From positions 618,454 through 682,453 of the forward strand of contig NZ_LN811352.1 in assembly GCF_001006805.1 (NCBI RefSeq): a stretch of 64,000 nt of DNA, in the 5' to 3' direction. This DNA comes from Microvirga massiliensis. GTDB taxonomy: Bacteria; Pseudomonadota; Alphaproteobacteria; Rhizobiales; Beijerinckiaceae. Below the pieces are notes generated by a model, which did not search any database, had not been told where the DNA came from, and was given only the letters and a program-made list of their open reading frames with translations. Positions 8,125-17,044 of this stretch are shown in pieces. A program made the position numbers and the translations under genes. Position 1 is the stretch's first letter. Every line of letters starts with the position of its first letter.

Positions 8125-10347
8125 GTGCGCCCGCTCCGCTCTCCATCCGTCTGGACCCGCATCAAACGCGCGGCGCTCGACTTCGATGCGTGGCTGAACT
8201 CCTCGCTCTTCGAGGGGGGGCGCTCGCTCCAGTCCGCCTGGGGATCCTATTCGCGAGCGGTCAACAAGCTGCGTGTCCGGGGCCCGCTCCGCGTCATTCT
8301 CGACCTGACCAGCGAGGGGGTCACACTCGGCCTCGCCGGCGGAGTCCTCATGCTAGGGCTCGCGATCCCGGCCTTCCGGGAGACGGATGAGGGCTGGCTG
8401 AAGACTCAGGAACTGGCCGTCACCTTTCTGGACCGCTACGGCCAGGAAATCGGGCGGCGCGGGATCCGTCATGACGATTCCTACCAGCTCGAGGACTATC
8501 CCGATTACCTCGTCAAGGCCGCCCTGGCGACGGAGGACCGGCGCTTCTATGACCACTGGGGCATCGACCCGATCGGGACATTCCGCGCACTCACCGTCAA
8601 TGCCCGCGATGGTGGTGTCGTTCAGGGCGGCTCCTCAATCACGCAGCAGCTGGCCAAGAATCTCTTCCTGACCAACGAAAGATCGCTCGAACGGAAGATC
8701 AAGGAGGCCTTTCTCGCAGTCTGGCTCGAGTTCCATCTCACGAAGGACGAAATCCTCAAGCTTTATCTCGATCGAGCCTACATGGGCGGCGGGACGCATG
8801 GTGTGGTGGCGGCCGCAGAATACTACTTTGGCAAATCGGCACGCGATCTCACCCTGGCCGAGTCGGCAATGCTCGCCGGCCTCTTCAAGGCTCCAACACG
8901 TTACGCTCCACATATCAACCTCCCGGCCGCTCGGGCACGGGCGAATGATGTCCTCACGAACATGGTCGAGGCCGGGTTCCTCACGGAGGGCCAGATCCAG
9001 ACTGCTCGCCGCAACCCTGCCACGCCGGTCAATCGCAATCGTGAGAGCTCGCCCGACTTCTATCTGGACTGGGCCTTCCAGCAGGTGAAGCGGCTCTCGG
9101 CGGAAGGGAAGCTGGGCGACGATCGCGTCCTCATCGTCAAGACGCCGCTCGACAGTGCTACCCAGAGGCGCAGTGAGCAGGTCCTGGAAGACATGCTTCG
9201 ACAGTACGGCCGGCAATATGATGCCGACCAGGGCGCCATCACGGTCATGGACGTTGACGGGGCCATACGCGCCATGGTGGGTGGCCGGGATTATGGTCAG
9301 AGCCAGTTCAATCGCGCCGTCGATGCGCTTCGTCAGCCGGGCTCGTCATTCAAGCCCTTCGTCTATGCGACGGCGCTCACGGTGAATCCGAACCTGCGCC
9401 CTACCTCGATCGTGCGCGATCGGCCGATCTGCCTGGGCAACTGGTGCCCCCAGAATTACAATCGCTCGTTCTCCGGGGCGATGCCCCTGGTGAATGCTCT
9501 CGCCCGGTCGATCAACTCCATCCCGGTGTGGATGTCTCTCGAGATCGGGGGCGGCAATGCCAAAGCGGGGCGCGCGAAGATCATCGAAACCGCGCGCAAG
9601 ATGGGTCTCACACACCCGCTGACGGACTCGACGTCACTTCCGATCGGCGCCGCTGAAGTAACGGTCATCGATATGACGGCGTCCTTTGCCGTGTTCGCCA
9701 ATGGCGGCTTCCGGGCGAGCCCCTATGCGACATGGGAGGTGCGAAATTCGACCGGGGATGTCATCTACAGGCATGATCGCGACGATCCTCAACCGCGGGT
9801 GCTCGAGCCGCGTGTCGTGGCCGACATGAACTTCATGCTCAATAAGGTCGTGGAGGAAGGCACCGGGAGGCGTGCAGCGCTCGATGGAATCCGAACCGCC
9901 GGCAAGACGGGAACGACGAATGCGTACCGCGATGCCTGGTTCGTAGGATACACTGGAAACCTCGCGGCTGGCGTCTGGTTCGGGAATGACGACCATACAT
10001 CGACCAAGAACATGACCGGCGGCACGCTTCCCGCGATGACATGGAAGGAAGTGATGTCGTTCGCCCACCAGAATCTGGAGATCAGACCCATTCCCGGCCT
10101 CGGCAGCGACGGCGCCGCATCCGTCGCCTCCGCGTCCGGAAAGAGCTCGGGCTCGAATTCCGATGCAAATGCCGGCGGGTCTTCTCTCTCATCTGGAACG
10201 TTGTCCCGCCGCTCTTTCGATGTCCTGGGGTCTATCGGAAGTCTGTTCCATCGCCTCCAGTCCCCTCCTCCACCGCCGGCACCCGCACGCTCGCCGCAGG
10301 CTCAGGCCGACCCGGAACCGCAGCATCGACGCATGGCGATGCCCTGA
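8125..10347 (+). CDS. Class A penicillin-binding protein, PBP1A family
   Basis: A 740-residue bifunctional peptidoglycan synthase. One N-terminal membrane segment lies at about residues 68-84. The GT51 transglycosylase domain follows, with the catalytic Glu in ATEDRRFYDHWGID (E137) and QGGSSITQQLAKN at about 168-179. The transpeptidase domain has PGSSFKP (nucleophile S407, K410), a SIN motif in ARSINSIP, and KTGTTNAYRD from K594. The C-terminal tail is low complexity (Ser/Gly, then Pro-rich). It polymerises lipid II and cross-links glycan strands on the periplasmic side. AAGGA precedes the GTG start. The DUF1214 gene follows closely. Confidence 0.9.
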   Translation: MRPLRSPSVWTRIKRAALDFDAWLNSSLFEGGRSLQSAWGSYSRAVNKLRVRGPLRVILDLTSEGVTLGLAGGVLMLGLAIPAFRETDEGWLKTQELAVTFLDRYGQEIGRRGIRHDDSYQLEDYPDYLVKAALATEDRRFYDHWGIDPIGTFRALTVNARDGGVVQGGSSITQQLAKNLFLTNERSLERKIKEAFLAVWLEFHLTKDEILKLYLDRAYMGGGTHGVVAAAEYYFGKSARDLTLAESAMLAGLFKAPTRYAPHINLPAARARANDVLTNMVEAGFLTEGQIQTARRNPATPVNRNRESSPDFYLDWAFQQVKRLSAEGKLGDDRVLIVKTPLDSATQRRSEQVLEDMLRQYGRQYDADQGAITVMDVDGAIRAMVGGRDYGQSQFNRAVDALRQPGSSFKPFVYATALTVNPNLRPTSIVRDRPICLGNWCPQNYNRSFSGAMPLVNALARSINSIPVWMSLEIGGGNAKAGRAKIIETARKMGLTHPLTDSTSLPIGAAEVTVIDMTASFAVFANGGFRASPYATWEVRNSTGDVIYRHDRDDPQPRVLEPRVVADMNFMLNKVVEEGTGRRAALDGIRTAGKTGTTNAYRDAWFVGYTGNLAAGVWFGNDDHTSTKNMTGGTLPAMTWKEVMSFAHQNLEIRPIPGLGSDGAASVASASGKSSGSNSDANAGGSSLSSGTLSRRSFDVLGSIGSLFHRLQSPPPPPAPARSPQAQADPEPQHRRMAMP

Positions 10348-10367
10348 TCATCCCCGAGACCTCTGAC

Positions 10368-11021
10368 GTGACGAGTACAATCAATCGAGCGCCGGGGAGC
10401 CGAACGCGGCCACCCGGAAACAAGCCCACGAGGGGACCGCGACGCCTCTCGACGGCCGCCCTGGTGATTTATGCATGCTCCCTCGGCCTGCTCGTGGGTG
10501 TGGGATCAGCGTTCTATGCCGTCAGTGCCGATTACCCGCTCGGTTCCGTGACTGCCGGTCCCTGGAAGGCATGGCCCAAGGTCGGCTCTACCGAGGCGGA
10601 CCCCTATGCGCGTGCGATGGTGGCACGGCGGGGCGAAATTCCGCTCGCTATCGGCGAGGGGCTTGCACTCAATGCCTCGGTCGATAGTGGCGGCGAACCG
10701 CTCGATGCACGCTGCACATATCGGGTCGCCGGCACGACACCGAGCGCACGCCTGTGGACGCTGACGGTTTATGATTCCGAGCGACGGCTCATCCAGACCG
10801 GGCTCGGCCGGAGCGGCATGACGTCGGCTGAAGTCCTTTGGGGCGACGAAGACGAATTTAACATCTCGCTTTCCAGGAATCTCGAGCCGGGCAACTGGAT
10901 CCAGCTTCCGGAGGGGCGGTTCACTCTGACTCTTCGCCTTTATGACACCACCGCGGCAGCGGGTGCCGGCTCGCTCGAGGCGGATGATCTTCCGAGAATC
11001 GACCGTGGGGAGTGCTCATGA
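10368..11021 (+). CDS. DUF1214 domain-containing membrane protein
   Basis: A 217-residue protein when started at the GTG at 10368; the frame is open further upstream but there overlaps the PBP gene. One membrane segment (STAALVIYACSLGLLVGVGS) is followed by a periplasmic domain with GPWKAWPKVGSTEADPYARA and LWTLTVYDSERRLIQTG, the DUF1214 signature. DUF1214 proteins are usually found next to, or fused with, DUF1254 domains; their function is unknown. Its stop overlaps the start of the DUF1254-like gene (ATGA), so the two are translationally coupled. Confidence 0.82.
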   Translation: MTSTINRAPGSRTRPPGNKPTRGPRRLSTAALVIYACSLGLLVGVGSAFYAVSADYPLGSVTAGPWKAWPKVGSTEADPYARAMVARRGEIPLAIGEGLALNASVDSGGEPLDARCTYRVAGTTPSARLWTLTVYDSERRLIQTGLGRSGMTSAEVLWGDEDEFNISLSRNLEPGNWIQLPEGRFTLTLRLYDTTAAAGAGSLEADDLPRIDRGECS

Positions 11022-11590
11022 GCGAGAGCGCACGCTTCCTCCTCGCCACGCTCTGCGGCCTCGTTCTGGCTGCCATCATTCATCTCGTGGTGATCCTGCG
11101 CACGCCGGACTTCGCCGAGAACGATGCGTTTTCAAATCTGCGGCACTCGCTCACTGAGGATCACGCAGTGGTCATCAGCGCTCCCGGAGCGGATTCGGAC
11201 TGGCTGCCCCAGGGGGATCCATCGGTGGTCGTCGCCGCCTGTGCGTTCGACCTGTCCGAGGGGCCGTCGCGGATTTCTGCGCGAGTCGGAGGGGCGGCTT
11301 TCGAGTCGCTCTCCTTTCACGGACAGGGCGGAGCCGTGTTCTTTGCCCTGACGGACCGCGCGGCCGTGAAGGGCGAATTGGATGTCCTCGTCCTTACGCG
11401 CCGTCAGCTGGATGAAGCCCTTGCGGCGGAGAGCGACGAAGCCCCCTCTCAGGATGTCCGCATCGTGTCTCCACGTCGGACCGGTTTCGTGGTGGTCCGG
11501 GTGGCGGCCCCGTTCCCGAGCCAGAGAGCCCAGGCGGAAGAGACGGCGCGCTCGGTCTCCTGTGTGATCGAGGGAGACGAAACGAGCTGA
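11018..11590 (+). CDS. DUF1254 domain-containing membrane protein
   Basis: A 190-residue protein. The ATG at 11018 overlaps the upstream stop (ATGA) and is preferred to an in-frame ATG two codons earlier. A single N-terminal membrane anchor (LATLCGLVLAAIIHLVVIL) precedes a periplasmic domain with ACAFDLSEGPSRISA and SLSFHGQGGAVFFALTDR, matching the short DUF1254 form that accompanies DUF1214 partners in Hyphomicrobiales. The pair likely acts together at the membrane. No enzymatic motif is visible and function is unknown. Confidence 0.8.
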   Translation: MSESARFLLATLCGLVLAAIIHLVVILRTPDFAENDAFSNLRHSLTEDHAVVISAPGADSDWLPQGDPSVVVAACAFDLSEGPSRISARVGGAAFESLSFHGQGGAVFFALTDRAAVKGELDVLVLTRRQLDEALAAESDEAPSQDVRIVSPRRTGFVVVRVAAPFPSQRAQAEETARSVSCVIEGDETS

Positions 11591-11622
11591 CCGGCGTTGT
11601 CGGCCGACAGGCTGGCGCAGAC

Positions 11623-12417
11623 TCAGCCCTTCGTCACGAGCGTGGATCTCTTGCGCCTGACATGTGCCGTGTCGGCCTCGATGCAGGAGCCTCCTCTCCA
11701 GATGGCTGGCGAGACTTCATCGAGTTCGCCGATCGCGAACTGAAGCGCATTCACGGACCGCTCCGCGTCTATGGCTTGCCCTTGAGGCATTGCGAGGAAG
11801 CCATGCTCGACGGCGTACCGATAGGATCCGAGGCGCGCGATGGCGGCCGTTCTGACCTGGGCTACCAGACAACGGTTCTCGCGGACACGGAGCACAACTG
11901 CGTTGAGTTCCGGTGGCGTGAGATCGGCGACATACACCGATCCCGAAAGGCGGGCTCGGTCGACAGCAAAGACCCGGCGCGCGTTTGCCGCAAAAGGTGA
12001 AATCAGAAGACGGTCCGCCGTGGCATCATCTGCGATCGTGAAAAAGCGCGAGGCGGGCGAGCGAAATTCTACGCCGACGAGCTTCGCATAATATGCCTCG
12101 GGAGACATGGTGCTCTGGAAGAGGAACCGATAGGCCCTCTGTCTCAGTTCGGCTTCATCATCGGTGAGAGGCAATGCGGTTGTAGCGGACGCTGAAGGCA
12201 GCTCCCCAACAGCCGCCATCGTGACGCTCCGTGTCGCAATGGAAGGATCAACCCGTCCGAAGTCGCCTTCCGGCACGCAAGCACATAACGCGAAACCGAA
12301 GGCGCCGAATGCAGCAAGCCAGTTCCTCGAGGCCCGGGCCCTACGATCTTCTCCTCTTTCCGCGTCCGTCAGAGGCAACCGGACGTGATGGCCCGGGGTT
12401 CGGATCGAGGCGTTCAT
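11623..12417 (-). CDS. Hypothetical lipoprotein-like protein
   Basis: I do not recognise the family. The 264-residue frame has a hydrophobic stretch ending in a cysteine (LAAFGAFGFALCACVPEG) that could be a lipoprotein signal, although it sits about 35 residues from the chosen ATG, which is unusually deep. The mature part is mixed alpha/beta with four later cysteines absent or scattered, and motifs such as RAYRFLFQSTMSPEAYYAKL. The start is uncertain: an in-frame ATG at 12450 exists, and either start overlaps the small minus-strand gene at 12341-12550. A start nearer the signal sequence would avoid this, but no good start codon is visible. Confidence 0.55.
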   Translation of the reverse strand: MNASIRTPGHHVRLPLTDAERGEDRRARASRNWLAAFGAFGFALCACVPEGDFGRVDPSIATRSVTMAAVGELPSASATTALPLTDDEAELRQRAYRFLFQSTMSPEAYYAKLVGVEFRSPASRFFTIADDATADRLLISPFAANARRVFAVDRARLSGSVYVADLTPPELNAVVLRVRENRCLVAQVRTAAIARLGSYRYAVEHGFLAMPQGQAIDAERSVNALQFAIGELDEVSPAIWRGGSCIEADTAHVRRKRSTLVTKG

Positions 12418-12550
12418 AGCGCACACCGGTGAAGAGGAGGATCTCGCCACGCGGTTCTTCCGGTCCGGGAGCGGAGCGGGTCGGTCTGGACGACGGGTCA
12501 GGGAAAGCGATGATCACAGCCGCCATCCGCGTTTGATCCTCACTTATCAT
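12341..12550 (-). CDS. Small conserved-looking protein of unknown function
   Basis: A 69-residue frame whose ATG at 12550 is preceded by GGAGG at good spacing; an internal ATG at 12526 is possible. The middle (GEILLFTGVRYERL) resembles small proteins I recall from many Hyphomicrobiales genomes, with a basic C-terminal tail. It overlaps the predicted start of the lipoprotein-like gene in another frame, so one of the two starts is probably wrong. Function is unknown. Confidence 0.5.
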   Translation of the reverse strand: MISEDQTRMAAVIIAFPDPSSRPTRSAPGPEEPRGEILLFTGVRYERLDPNPGPSRPVASDGRGKRRRS

Positions 12551-12800
12551 CCGGTCCTCCAGCCAGCACGAGTTACCGCCGGCGTTTGCTCCCGCTACAA
12601 AAGAGCGCCATGGTTAACAGGCGGTTTCCTCGACCCTCGATCCATGCACTTCGCTGCCTGTAAAACGACGCTGCCGCGCTTCAGGTTCCGTGACAGCAAT
12701 GAACTGATCGTGAAGTCCTGGGCCGCCGCGGTTAACAGTCCGCTAAGCCGATCCTGCTAATTCGTTTCGAAGTTACGAGATCGGATCTCGAGAGTTGCGT

Positions 12801-13910
12801 ATGTCGACGTCCGCGCACACCACGCTGTGGGAGATGCCTTTGGGCGCGCGGGAACCGGCGGCACTTCGCTCGGCTCTTCTGCGAGCCCAAGCCGAACTCT
12901 TCGTAGGGGCTCCGGCTCGCGACCGGGAAGTACAGCGATCCTTCGAGGCGCTCGCGCTGGGACTTCTGCAGAGAGTCGATCGCGACACTGCACAGGCGGT
13001 ACTTCACACACTCGCTGCATGCTCGGACACGCCTGAAACGGTCGTGGATTATCTGATTCAGGCCCTGCCTGGCGAACGGTCCTGGGTTGCGCGTACTGCT
13101 CCGAAACTCTCGAATGCGGGTGTCGCCCTGCTCATGAGCTCGTCGGTGGACCGTGCTGCCCTGGCGGAGCGAACAGACCTGAGCGAAGCGGTCTACGAAC
13201 AGCTGGCCATCCTCGCCGAGCCACAGGTTGATCTGGCGCTCGCGGCCAATGCCGCAATCGACCCGGAGAGTCCCGCCTTCCGCCACCTCCTCGGTCGCGC
13301 TCGTGCCGATGATCGTCTGGCTGCTGCAATCCTTCGCCGGGACGACCTCACCCCCGTCGACGAGGCAGCACTGTACCTCGCCGCCGATGGTGCCCGGCAA
13401 ACCGAAATCCGGACGCGGCTCGCCTCTTCGGCCCTCTTCGAGCGGTCGCGCACCTTACCCCGCCCGGAGCCCACAGCGATCGAGGCACTCGTCCTCGCCG
13501 CTGTGGAAGGCGCGATGGATACCGTCGAGGCGGAGCTCGCAAGAGCATGCCGCTTTGCCTACCCGGCTCCCTGGCGTTTTCTCGAACCCGGACGCGGCGA
13601 TCTGCTTCCACTGGGGCTTCGTGCCGGTGGCTTCGACGAGGACTGCGCAACCCGCGTCTTCCTGACGATCCATCCTGCGATCTCGCATTCCGTCCCACTG
13701 GTCTTCGGGATGGTCCGGACCTTCCGTTCCGTGGCCCGACCGATTGCGCTTGCGCTCGTCGAAGCGATCCTGAACCTGACGGCCGACATCGAGCGACGCG
13801 GGCAGCACCAGCCGCTGTTCGACCCGTCCGGCGTGCCGGAGCGCGCCGGTGCGCTCGATACCGCACGGCGCCTGGAGAATCCGGCTGCAGAGCGCCGGGT
13901 GGCGCGGTGA
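12801..13910 (+). CDS. DUF2336 domain-containing protein
   Basis: A 369-residue soluble, mostly helical, alanine- and leucine-rich protein. The ATG at 12801 is preferred over a TTG two codons upstream, with GAGAG just before it. HEAT-like helical repeats such as VVDYLIQALPGERSWVARTA and AALAERTDLSEAVYEQLAILA match the DUF2336 family, common in alphaproteobacteria and of unknown function. The stop is immediately followed by the convergent DUF1491 gene with no gap. Confidence 0.82.
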   Translation: MSTSAHTTLWEMPLGAREPAALRSALLRAQAELFVGAPARDREVQRSFEALALGLLQRVDRDTAQAVLHTLAACSDTPETVVDYLIQALPGERSWVARTAPKLSNAGVALLMSSSVDRAALAERTDLSEAVYEQLAILAEPQVDLALAANAAIDPESPAFRHLLGRARADDRLAAAILRRDDLTPVDEAALYLAADGARQTEIRTRLASSALFERSRTLPRPEPTAIEALVLAAVEGAMDTVEAELARACRFAYPAPWRFLEPGRGDLLPLGLRAGGFDEDCATRVFLTIHPAISHSVPLVFGMVRTFRSVARPIALALVEAILNLTADIERRGQHQPLFDPSGVPERAGALDTARRLENPAAERRVAR

Positions 13911-14264
13911 TCAGCCGGAATCCGGTTCGTCCACGATGGCGAGATGAGGCGGCATCGTCCCGCTGTCCACCTCGAGCAACCACAGGTCGGGATCGAACTT
14001 TCTCTCCCGTCGTATGCGGTCTTCGACATCGGCGGGAGAAGCCCGTGCGAGGAGCGTCGTAAACAGGCGATCCGAAGAGCTCGACTCCACCAGACTCTGG
14101 GGTGCCGGCCCAAAGAGGCTTGCCGTTCCGTCGCGATGATCGACCTTGACGAAGATCGTGCCTGCTTCGGCTGCTCCGCGATAACGCAGCACCGCGTCGA
14201 CCATGTCGATCGCACACTGACGCAGATAGGCGGCGACCCAGAAGTCCGAACGCAAACGCGCCAC
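13911..14264 (-). CDS. DUF1491 family protein
   Basis: A 117-residue soluble protein. WVAAYLRQCAIDMVDAVLRY, AGTIFVKVDHRDGTASLFGP and FDPDLWLLEVD are the conserved blocks of DUF1491, a small family nearly confined to alphaproteobacteria and of unknown function. The GTG start is preceded by AAGGAG at about eight bases, a strong site. A perfect 10-base inverted repeat lies just upstream, between the ribosome binding site and an A/T-rich stretch, and may be an operator or a 5' leader structure. Confidence 0.85.
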   Translation of the reverse strand: MARLRSDFWVAAYLRQCAIDMVDAVLRYRGAAEAGTIFVKVDHRDGTASLFGPAPQSLVESSSSDRLFTTLLARASPADVEDRIRRERKFDPDLWLLEVDSGTMPPHLAIVDEPDSG

Positions 14265-14284
14265 TGATGCGCTCCTTGCGCAAT

Positions 14285-14313
14285 TTCAGGCGACGAGAGC
14301 CGTGTCGCCTGAA
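14285..14313 (-). promoter_or_regulatory. Perfect 10-base inverted repeat upstream of the DUF1491 gene
   Basis: The arms TTCAGGCGAC (14285-14294) and GTCGCCTGAA (14304-14313) are perfectly complementary around a nine-base loop. It sits about 20 bases upstream of the GTG start, and on the minus strand a T-run with TATAA immediately precedes it. It has no T-run downstream on either strand, so it is not a standard terminator. It could be an operator or leader hairpin. Confidence 0.5.
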
Positions 14314-14506
14314 CTTATAAAAAATCGAGGATCAGAGCCAATACCGTGAGAGCGGAAAGGACTCGTGTGACATGAATGCTCTTCGCAGCACGACGTCCGG
14401 AAATGTACAAGCCGAAGATGCTTTCGGAGGCAATCCTGGGAGACACGGCGCGGGTTTCGCAGAGCCGCGCTCAACCCGACGCCCGAATTCGTCTCGCCGC
14501 TAAGCG

Positions 14507-15271
14507 CTACTCGATCGCAATCCCGGACGCGTTCGCGAGCTCACGGCTGGTGCGAGCACCGAGTTCACCCGTTACCGGTAGCCGGTGGTCCTTCTCGAAC
14601 CGCTCGATCGCCTGGCGGGTGGCGCTTCCCATGATGCCGTCGGCCCGCAAAGGCCCATATCCCAGCTTCTCTAAGGCGCGCTGACCCTGCTCGACCGAAA
14701 GAGTCGCTTCAGGCCTCCCTACAAAGCCGGGAGGGATCGGCGCCTCGCCGCCGGCCCGGATCAGTTCTGCGATCGGATCTCGTCTGGCTTCACGTGCAGG
14801 CTGTGTCGCCGGGCGCGGTACCGGAAGCGGAACGGCTGCCGGTGCGGGCCGTGGGGCTGCGACGGGCGCTGCCTCCGGTCTCGCCGGATCGGTGATCGCC
14901 TCTCGTGCGGCGCGAGGCGGATTCTGGACCTGCGTGGAGGGCTGCAGCATGGGGGCAGGATGTGGCTCGACGGCGGCTTCGGACACGAGAGGACGATTCG
15001 GCGGGAGAGGAGTCGGAGCCGCGTCCACCGCCTGGCGTGTTGCGAACAAGGGCGCGGGGTGACGAGCGGTCTGCAGCGCCAGCGCGTTCCAGGCAATCAT
15101 GCCTCCCGCAGCCGTCAGCGCGGCGGCGAGTCCGAATTCTAGCGGATAGCGCCATGCAAGAGCGACGGCCTGGACAGCCGCTTGCCGGACCAGAGATGGC
15201 GGAGGTGACTGGCGGCCCGCTCGTCTCATGGGAGCAGCCTCGCGTGTAGGAATGGCAAGAGCACTTCGCAC
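14507..15271 (-). CDS. Membrane-anchored peptidoglycan-binding protein
   Basis: A 254-residue protein from the GTG at 15271; an ATG at 15229 with a GAGG site is an alternative. A membrane segment (FGLAAALTAAGGMIAWNAL) is followed by a long Pro/Ala/Arg-rich linker. A C-terminal PG_binding_1 domain covers about 190-245, with LSVEQGQRALEKLGYGPL, ADGIMGSATRQAIERFEKDH and LPVTGELGARTSREL. It would be tethered in the inner membrane and bind peptidoglycan. It begins 6 bases after the stop of the upstream kinase-like gene, so the two are one transcription unit. Confidence 0.83.
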   Translation of the reverse strand: MRSALAIPTREAAPMRRAGRQSPPPSLVRQAAVQAVALAWRYPLEFGLAAALTAAGGMIAWNALALQTARHPAPLFATRQAVDAAPTPLPPNRPLVSEAAVEPHPAPMLQPSTQVQNPPRAAREAITDPARPEAAPVAAPRPAPAAVPLPVPRPATQPAREARRDPIAELIRAGGEAPIPPGFVGRPEATLSVEQGQRALEKLGYGPLRADGIMGSATRQAIERFEKDHRLPVTGELGARTSRELANASGIAIE

Positions 15272-15277
15272 TGGTCT

Positions 15278-17044
15278 TCAATCCATCTTGAAAGCAAGCA
15301 TACCGCAGACTGCCGGGATCGGGCTTGCGGCACTCCGCTCCGACATCGGGCTCTTGCCATGTCGTTCCGCCGGGAGACTCAGCATGGCCTCCGGTCCCTG
15401 GCTTCCGACGATCAGGGCGATCCGCCCATGGTGAAGGTCGGCCAATCCGCGGGCGACTTGAAGAGCGAGCCCTCCATCACCGAAGCGACCCGACGCAATG
15501 GCCCTGCCCGTCGGCGATGCAACACCGACCGTCAGGCACACACGCTCACCTTTCCGCCTTGCGCGCAATTCGAGCATTGTTCCGGCCGGCACGGCTTTTT
15601 GCACCATCTCTGCGAGCACCGTCAGCAAATCGCGGCATGCCCTGCGATCGATCCGTAACGGAGGGAGTCCGGGAGGCACGTCCGAGACGATTCGCGATGC
15701 ATTCGGCGCCCAGGCATCTCCCAGCGCCTCCGTGAAGTCCTGCACTACCTCGTCGACGGCGACTGGTTCCAGCTCGATGTCGTAAGTCCCAGTCTCGATC
15801 TTCGACAGATCGCTCAGTTTCGAGACTGTGCCGAGAAGCGCACGTCCCGCGGAGCGAATCGCCTCGACGTAGGCCGGCGTTTCATCTCCGCGAGGCTGCA
15901 CATTTCGGGCGCGCAGGAGATCGGCAAAACCCGCAATCGTTTGGGCCGGCAGGCGCAATTCCTGGCATGCCTGAGCGAGGAGCCTCGTCCGTGCCATTGC
16001 TCCCTGCTCGGCCGAACGCTTGAGACGCTCGAACTCCTGTGCCTGGACGACGTGATCCTCGATGCTTCGGGTCACGGCAACGACCGTAGCTTCGCCCGCG
16101 GACGCATTCGGCACGCGATGGGCCCGTGTTTCCATCCAGATCGCCTCCTGCACCGCTCGGGAATTCGCCCAGGTGTCAGGAACCGGAGCACCGGATGAAT
16201 CCGCCCTGCCCGGTTTCTCGACTCGGAACCGTACCACGACGGGCTCGGATGAGCGCGCCGCATCACTGATCGCCCGAAGAAAGAGGGGCCTGTCCGAAGT
16301 GTGAATCCGAGCGAGCAATCCACGCTCCAGCAGAGTCGAGACGGGTACTCCCACGAGCCGACTCGCAGCGGCGTTGGCCTTCAGCACCAGCCCATTCCGG
16401 TCGTGCCAGGTGACCAGGTCATCGATCGATTCCAGGATCGACGAGTCATGCGCGACACGCAGGCTCAGCGCTTCTGCGATCAGGCCTTTCATTCGACGGT
16501 CCTGCACGGCGATCGAGAAGGCGTGGCCAATCGCGAGAGCCGTGCCGACCGCCAGAGCGATGGAGCCTGCTTCTCCTTTCGGAGGCGCGAGCCCGGCGGC
16601 GACGAGGACGAGAACGATCGCGGTTCCCAGGACGCTCACCACGGCAGCCGGCAAGATCGCCCGTTTGGCGCCGCAGAAGAGGCTGTCGAGTGGCACCACA
16701 AGGCCGAGAAGTGCCAGCGCAGCGACGAGATCTCCTCGCGCGGGAACGAGCAACAGCGCCAGCAAGCCGATCACGACCGAAACGACGCCCTGGCCTAGGA
16801 CCATACGGCCCGTCCGCGCGGTCAACAGAACTGCGGCGAGCGGAGATGAGAGTGCGAGCACGGCAAGAAACTCAGTCAGGCTCGGGACGCCTCTGACCAC
16901 CAAGTAGAGTGGCAGCGCGGCGAGGGCCGTGAGGGCAGACACCGCGCGCGCGACGATGAAACGCTCGTGTCGAGACCGCTCCGTCGGGCTCTGGCGTGCG
17001 GATCGATGTACTACGCCCTCCAGCCAGTCATCGATCCAACTCAT
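15278..17044 (-). CDS. PAS-containing histidine-kinase-like protein, degenerate catalytic site
   Basis: A 588-residue membrane protein: about six membrane segments (30-180), a PAS domain at about 200-330 (SILESIDDLVTWHDRNGLVL), a dimerisation-like helix pair, and an HATPase-like C-terminus ending in GDGGLALQVARGLADLHHGR (522-541). At the H-box, where SHELRTP is expected, it reads ACQELRLP: Q361 replaces the phosphorylated histidine. The N-box also lacks its asparagine (RDLLTVLAEMVQKA). The fold is kept but autophosphorylation looks impossible, so it may act as a sensor or scaffold, as proposed for DivL-like proteins. It is cotranscribed with the peptidoglycan-binding protein. Confidence 0.82.
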   Translation of the reverse strand: MSWIDDWLEGVVHRSARQSPTERSRHERFIVARAVSALTALAALPLYLVVRGVPSLTEFLAVLALSSPLAAVLLTARTGRMVLGQGVVSVVIGLLALLLVPARGDLVAALALLGLVVPLDSLFCGAKRAILPAAVVSVLGTAIVLVLVAAGLAPPKGEAGSIALAVGTALAIGHAFSIAVQDRRMKGLIAEALSLRVAHDSSILESIDDLVTWHDRNGLVLKANAAASRLVGVPVSTLLERGLLARIHTSDRPLFLRAISDAARSSEPVVVRFRVEKPGRADSSGAPVPDTWANSRAVQEAIWMETRAHRVPNASAGEATVVAVTRSIEDHVVQAQEFERLKRSAEQGAMARTRLLAQACQELRLPAQTIAGFADLLRARNVQPRGDETPAYVEAIRSAGRALLGTVSKLSDLSKIETGTYDIELEPVAVDEVVQDFTEALGDAWAPNASRIVSDVPPGLPPLRIDRRACRDLLTVLAEMVQKAVPAGTMLELRARRKGERVCLTVGVASPTGRAIASGRFGDGGLALQVARGLADLHHGRIALIVGSQGPEAMLSLPAERHGKSPMSERSAASPIPAVCGMLAFKMD

